This document shows positions 58,927 through 64,000 of a stretch of 64,000 nt of DNA, in pieces. The stretch is from NCBI RefSeq assembly GCF_001421715.1, contig NZ_LMKP01000041.1, positions 151,382 through 215,381 of the forward strand, in the 5' to 3' direction. The position numbers and the translations under genes were made by a program. Source of the stretch: Sphingomonas sp. Leaf22 (lineage in GTDB: Bacteria > Pseudomonadota > Alphaproteobacteria > Sphingomonadales > Sphingomonadaceae). The notes below the pieces were generated by a model that saw only the letters and a program-made list of their open reading frames with translations, was not told the origin of the DNA and searched no databases. The stretch's first letter is position 1. Every line of letters starts with the position of its first letter.

Positions 58927-60237
58927 ATGATTCCGCGCTATTCCCGCCCCGAAATGACCGCTTTGTGGGAGCCCCAGTCGCGATTCCGTATCTGGTTCGA
59001 GATCGAGGCGCATGCCACCGACGCGCTGGCCGAACTGGGCGTGGTGCCGAAACAGGCCGCCGAGAAGATCTGGGCGATGAACGACGCCGATTTCGACGTC
59101 GCGCGGATCGACGCGATCGAGGCGGAGACGAAGCACGACGTCATCGCGTTCCTGACGCATGTGTCGGAGCGGACCGGACCGGAAGCGCGCTTCCTGCATC
59201 AGGGCATGACCAGCTCGGACGTGCTCGACACCTGCCTCGCCGTCCAGTTGGCGCGGGCGTCGGACATCCTGCTCGCCGATCTCGACAAGCTGCTGGCGGT
59301 GATCGAGCGGCGCGCGCGCGAGCACAAGCTGACCCCGACGATCGGGCGCAGTCATGGCATCCATGCCGAGCCGGTGACGTTCGGGCTGAAGCTGGCACAG
59401 GCCTATGCCGAGTTCGATCGCTGCCGCACCCGGTTGCGCAATGCGCGGGCGGAAGTGGCGACCTGCGCGATTTCGGGCGCGGTCGGCACGTTCGCCAACA
59501 TCGATCCGCGCGTCGAGGAACATGTCGCGCAGAAGATGGGGCTGAGCGTCGAGCCGGTATCGACGCAGGTCATCCCGCGCGACCGCCATGCGATGTATTT
59601 CGCGACGCTGGGCGTGATCGCCGGATCGATCGAGCGGCTGGCCACCGAAATCCGCCATTTGCAGCGTACCGAAGTGCTGGAGGCGGAGGAATATTTCTCG
59701 CCGGGGCAGAAGGGTTCGTCGGCGATGCCGCACAAGCGCAACCCGGTGCTGACCGAAAACCTGACCGGCCTGGCCCGCATGGTGCGCGGCTATGTGACGC
59801 CGGCGCTGGAGAATGTCGCGCTGTGGCATGAGCGCGACATCTCGCACTCGTCGGTCGAACGCTATATCGGCCCCGACGCGACGATCACGCTCGACTTCGC
59901 GCTCGCCCGCCTGACCGGCGTGATCGACAAGCTGGTCGTCTATCCAGCGCGGATGGAGAAGAACCTGAACAAGATGGGCGGCCTCGTCCATTCGCAGCGG
60001 GTGCTGCTGGCGCTGACGCAGGCGGGGGCCAGCCGCGAGGATTCGTATCGCTGGGTCCAGCGTAACGCGATGAAGGTGTGGGAATCGGACGGCGAATTGT
60101 CGCTGCTCGAACTGCTGAAGGCCGATCCCGACGTCGCTGCAGCGCTGTCGGTCGAGGAGATCGAGAGCCGGTTCGATCTCGGTTACCATTACAAGCATGT
60201 CGATACGATTTTTGCCCGGGTGTTCGGCGAGGCGTGA
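58927..60237 (+). CDS. purB: Adenylosuccinate lyase
   Basis: 436 aa. Splits adenylosuccinate and SAICAR in purine synthesis. Motifs: TSSDVLDTCLAVQL, GRSHGIHAEPVTFG with the catalytic His, and the signature GSSAMPHKRNPV (flexible serine loop). The ATG at 58927 follows GAAAGGCCCGCCG; the frame is open 15 bases upstream from a TTG. Single gene divergent from the EF-hand gene. Confidence 0.97.
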   Translation: MIPRYSRPEMTALWEPQSRFRIWFEIEAHATDALAELGVVPKQAAEKIWAMNDADFDVARIDAIEAETKHDVIAFLTHVSERTGPEARFLHQGMTSSDVLDTCLAVQLARASDILLADLDKLLAVIERRAREHKLTPTIGRSHGIHAEPVTFGLKLAQAYAEFDRCRTRLRNARAEVATCAISGAVGTFANIDPRVEEHVAQKMGLSVEPVSTQVIPRDRHAMYFATLGVIAGSIERLATEIRHLQRTEVLEAEEYFSPGQKGSSAMPHKRNPVLTENLTGLARMVRGYVTPALENVALWHERDISHSSVERYIGPDATITLDFALARLTGVIDKLVVYPARMEKNLNKMGGLVHSQRVLLALTQAGASREDSYRWVQRNAMKVWESDGELSLLELLKADPDVAAALSVEEIESRFDLGYHYKHVDTIFARVFGEA

Positions 60238-60246
60238 TTGTGCGCG

Positions 60247-60272
60247 CCCCGCCGGGCATTGGTCCGGCGGGG
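60247..60272 (+). terminator. Hairpin after purB
   Basis: CCCCGCCGG (60247-60255) pairs with CCGGCGGGG (60264-60272) nine bases after the purB stop. No T-run follows. Confidence 0.5.
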
Positions 60273-60337
60273 TGGATGGGATCGCGCGGGTCGTTGCGAG
60301 CGAGATGATCCCGCCGCCGACGGATCGCGTGTTGCCG

Positions 60338-60886
60338 CTATAGCGTCGTCGGGTTCGGGTGCGCCGCGGCGATACCACCGGACATTCGCGCGCCCTCGGC
60401 GGAGCAGGCTACCGGTCGCTCCATATAGACGGCATCCGCGCCGAACCCCGCCGCGCCGCCGGGGGCGGCGATGAAGCCCTGTCGTGCCCAATAGGCGTCG
60501 GCCCCGCCGACCGCGATCAGCGCGAGCACCGGGATGGCGCGGCGCGTGGCAATGTCGTCGAGGATCGGGAGCAGGCGTTCGACCGCCCGGGTGCCGCGTG
60601 CGGCCGGGGCGACGACGACATCGTGCAGATACCAGCAATCGGCGCTGGGCGGCAGGTTGCCCAGCAGCGTGTGCATCGCCGGCGGCGCGAGGCGGTGCCA
60701 CGGGTGGCTGATGCAGTGGCCGACGAGCGCGTCGTCGTCGGCAAGGACCCAGCAGCCCGCGGCGCTCAGCGCGATGCGTTCGGCGTAGAGGTCGGCCGCC
60801 TCGCCATAGTCGCCCAGTTCGGCACGGGCGAGCGCGGCGATGCGCGGCGCGTCGTCGGCGCGGGCGGGACGCCATTGGACGGTCAT
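60338..60886 (-). CDS. GNAT family N-acetyltransferase
   Basis: 182 aa. MTVQWRPARADDAPRIAALA at the start, then LHDVVVAPAARGTRAVERLL as the acetyl-CoA site (the usual R/Q-x-x-G-x-G/A appears as ARGTRA) and YWARQGFI at the end. Substrate unknown. Convergent with purB; a repeat lies between it and dnaJ. Confidence 0.85.
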   Translation of the reverse strand: MTVQWRPARADDAPRIAALARAELGDYGEAADLYAERIALSAAGCWVLADDDALVGHCISHPWHRLAPPAMHTLLGNLPPSADCWYLHDVVVAPAARGTRAVERLLPILDDIATRRAIPVLALIAVGGADAYWARQGFIAAPGGAAGFGADAVYMERPVACSAEGARMSGGIAAAHPNPTTL

Positions 60887-60928
60887 GGCAGCTTCATTCC
60901 TCGATAGCGATCGACATTCATCCCACGC

Positions 60929-61024
60929 GTCATCCCGGCGCGGGCCGGGACCGATGGACGGCGGAGCGCCCGCCTACCGGCCGCGAACACCCGGCACAAT
61001 GGATTCCCGCCCGCGCCGGGGTGC
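60929..61024. repeat. Intergenic palindromic repeat between dnaJ and the acetyltransferase
   Basis: CATCCCGGCGCGGGCCGGGA at the left and TCCCGCCCGCGCCGGGGTGC at the right form long arms with a few changes. Related in layout to families A and B. It lies after dnaJ (stop 61046) on the minus strand and could end dnaK-dnaJ transcripts. Confidence 0.7.
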
Positions 61025-61045
61025 CGAACCGGTCGGCGTTGCGCC

Positions 61046-62170
61046 CTACCCGCCGAGCGCGGTCTTCAGGCGGCTGAAGAAACCGCTCGATTCGGGGCAT
61101 TCGTCGCCGGTCTCGGTCTCGCGGAAGGCCTCGAGCAGTTCCTTTTGCCGGTTCGACAGGCGGGTCGGGGTTTCCACCTCGATATGGATGACCATGTCGC
61201 CATGGCCGCGCCCCTGCAACACCGGCATGCCGGCACCCCGCTGGCGCAGTTCCTTGCCCGACTGGATGCCCGCCGGGATGCGGATGCTGTGCTTCTGCCC
61301 GTCGAGACCGGGAATCTCGATCGATCCGCCCAGTGCCGCCGTCGTGAAGCTGATCGGCGCGCGTGCGTGGAGCGCGGTCCCTTCGCGTTCGAACAGCGCG
61401 TGGCGCTTGACGTGAAGGAAGATGTAGAGATCGCCGGCCGGCGCACCGCGTGCCCCCGCCTCGCCCTCACCGGTCAGGCGGATGCGGGTGCCTTCATCGA
61501 CGCCGGGGGGTACGTTGACCTCCAGCGTCTTGGTCTGGTCGACCCGCCCCTCGCCGTTACAGACCGGGCACGGATCGGCAATCACCTGTCCCGCGCCGTG
61601 GCAGGTCGGGCAGGCGCGCTCGACGACGAAAAAGCCCTGTTGCGCCCGCACCTTGCCATGGCCCGCACAGGTCTGGCACGCCCGCGCCTTGGTGCCCGGC
61701 GACGCGCCGCTGCCGCCGCACGGGGCGCAGCTGGTCGAGACGTCGACGGTGATCTGCGTGTTCTTGCCGTGGAACGCCTCTTCGAGCGTGACTTCCATGT
61801 CGTAGCGCAGGTCGGCACCGCGCCGGGGGCCGGCGCGACCGCCCTGCCGCCCGCCGCCCATGAATTCGCCGAACACGCTTTCGAAGATGTCGGAAAAGCC
61901 GTTGAAATCCTGCGCGCCGCCACCGGCACCGCCCGCCCCCTGGCGGAACGCGGCATGGCCGTAGCGGTCGTACGCCGCACGCTTCTGCGGGTCTTTCAGG
62001 CAGTCATAGGCTTCGTTGATCGCCTTGAACTTCGCCTCGGAATCCTTGCAGCCGGCATTCTTGTCCGGGTGATATTTGATCGCGAGCTTGCGGTAAGACG
62101 ATTTGATCGTCTGCGCATCGGCGGTCCGCTCGCACTGGAGCAGTTCGTAGAAATCGACTTCGGTGGTCAT
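61046..62170 (-). CDS. dnaJ: Chaperone DnaJ
   Basis: 374 aa. J domain with the HPD triad at about 34-36 (KYHPDKNAG), a Gly-rich linker, four C-x-x-C-x-G-x-G zinc repeats ([32 protein letters not shown]) and the C-terminal substrate domains ([18 protein letters not shown]). Co-chaperone that stimulates DnaK ATPase. Downstream of dnaK; a palindromic repeat fills most of the gap. Confidence 0.97.
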   Translation of the reverse strand: MTTEVDFYELLQCERTADAQTIKSSYRKLAIKYHPDKNAGCKDSEAKFKAINEAYDCLKDPQKRAAYDRYGHAAFRQGAGGAGGGAQDFNGFSDIFESVFGEFMGGGRQGGRAGPRRGADLRYDMEVTLEEAFHGKNTQITVDVSTSCAPCGGSGASPGTKARACQTCAGHGKVRAQQGFFVVERACPTCHGAGQVIADPCPVCNGEGRVDQTKTLEVNVPPGVDEGTRIRLTGEGEAGARGAPAGDLYIFLHVKRHALFEREGTALHARAPISFTTAALGGSIEIPGLDGQKHSIRIPAGIQSGKELRQRGAGMPVLQGRGHGDMVIHIEVETPTRLSNRQKELLEAFRETETGDECPESSGFFSRLKTALGG

Positions 62171-62186
62171 TCGGGAACCCCAAAAG

Positions 62187-62274
62187 CCCTCTCCCCTTCA
62201 GGGGAGAGGGTTGGGAGAGGGGCCGTCACGACGAAGCCCCCTCTCCCCGGCCCTCTCCCCTGAAGGGGAGAGGG
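62187..62274. repeat. Intergenic palindromic repeat (family D) between dnaK and dnaJ
   Basis: CCCTCTCCCCTTCAGGGGAG and, mirrored at the right, CTCTCCCCTGAAGGGGAGAG, with GAGAGGGG/CCCCTCTC inside. It lies within the dnaK-dnaJ operon and would form a strong stem in the message. Confidence 0.8.
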
Positions 62275-62283
62275 AGTAGTGGT

Positions 62284-64000
<1,717 letters not shown>

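Overview
The window reads as the chromosome of a GC-rich alphaproteobacterium of the Sphingomonas type. The evidence is the general stress response set EcfG/PhyR/NepR, the cell cycle regulator GcrA, the short HPr kinase linked to ChvI-ChvG and a nitrogen-type PTS branch, the split b/b' ATP synthase stalk genes, and many sphingomonad-style palindromic intergenic repeats. Nearly all of it is housekeeping chromosome. No insertion sequence, prophage, CRISPR array, rRNA or tRNA was seen.

Layout. 1-3.4 kb: general stress response locus (ecfG cut by the left edge, a 45-residue membrane protein, phyR, then divergent nepR and a PhyP-like kinase). 3.4-9.1 kb: queuosine (queE-queC), Hsp33, arginine synthesis (argD, argF). 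9.2-16 kb: ABC-2 permease, gcrA, parE, a class A beta-lactamase fold hydrolase, the SRP RNA, tpiA. 16.2-26.5 kb: ppiD-trpE, acetyltransferase, DUF423 protein, glycosyltransferase, DUF2945 protein, radA, TPR protein, yaaA and two tiny membrane proteins. 26.7-33.9 kb: pckA divergent from chvI-chvG-hprK-rapZ-EIIA(Man)-HPr, whose last five genes are chained by ATGA overlaps, then a membrane-anchored LuxR-type protein. 34-38 kb: cyclopropane fatty acid synthase, a PMT-family mannosyltransferase and a GT2-GtrA protein. 38-46.2 kb: leuB, recO, a lipoprotein, a deacetylase/GNAT pair, a CcdA-like antitoxin, uvrC, an oxidoreductase. 46.6-51.1 kb: esterase, SMR exporter, atpI-B-E-F'-F. 51.1-55.4 kb: a small membrane peptide locus and ydbH-ynbE-ydbL. 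55.5-64 kb: ParD-like gene-map, radC-maa, EF-hand protein, purB, GNAT, dnaJ and dnaK cut by the right edge.

Integration. The stress block is a partner-switching circuit: phosphorylated PhyR binds NepR and frees EcfG. The ChvI/ChvG-HPr block joins envelope sensing to carbon status, with gluconeogenic pckA reading away from the same region. YdbH-YnbE-YdbL, Cfa, the polyprenyl-phosphate sugar enzymes and the deacetylase act on the envelope.

Most interesting signals: (i) a 36-residue one-helix peptide at 51.36-51.47 kb, translationally coupled to a 14-residue leader, facing a convergent predicted small RNA promoter, a layout like type I toxin-antitoxin loci; (ii) a palindrome inside the promoter of the ParD-like gene in front of map; (iii) a GTTC-N7-GTTC (LexA-type) box before an EF-hand secreted protein; (iv) a LacI-type operator before an esterase; (v) several families of long intergenic palindromes, one nested inside another and several lying inside operons. 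All functions are inferred from sequence alone.
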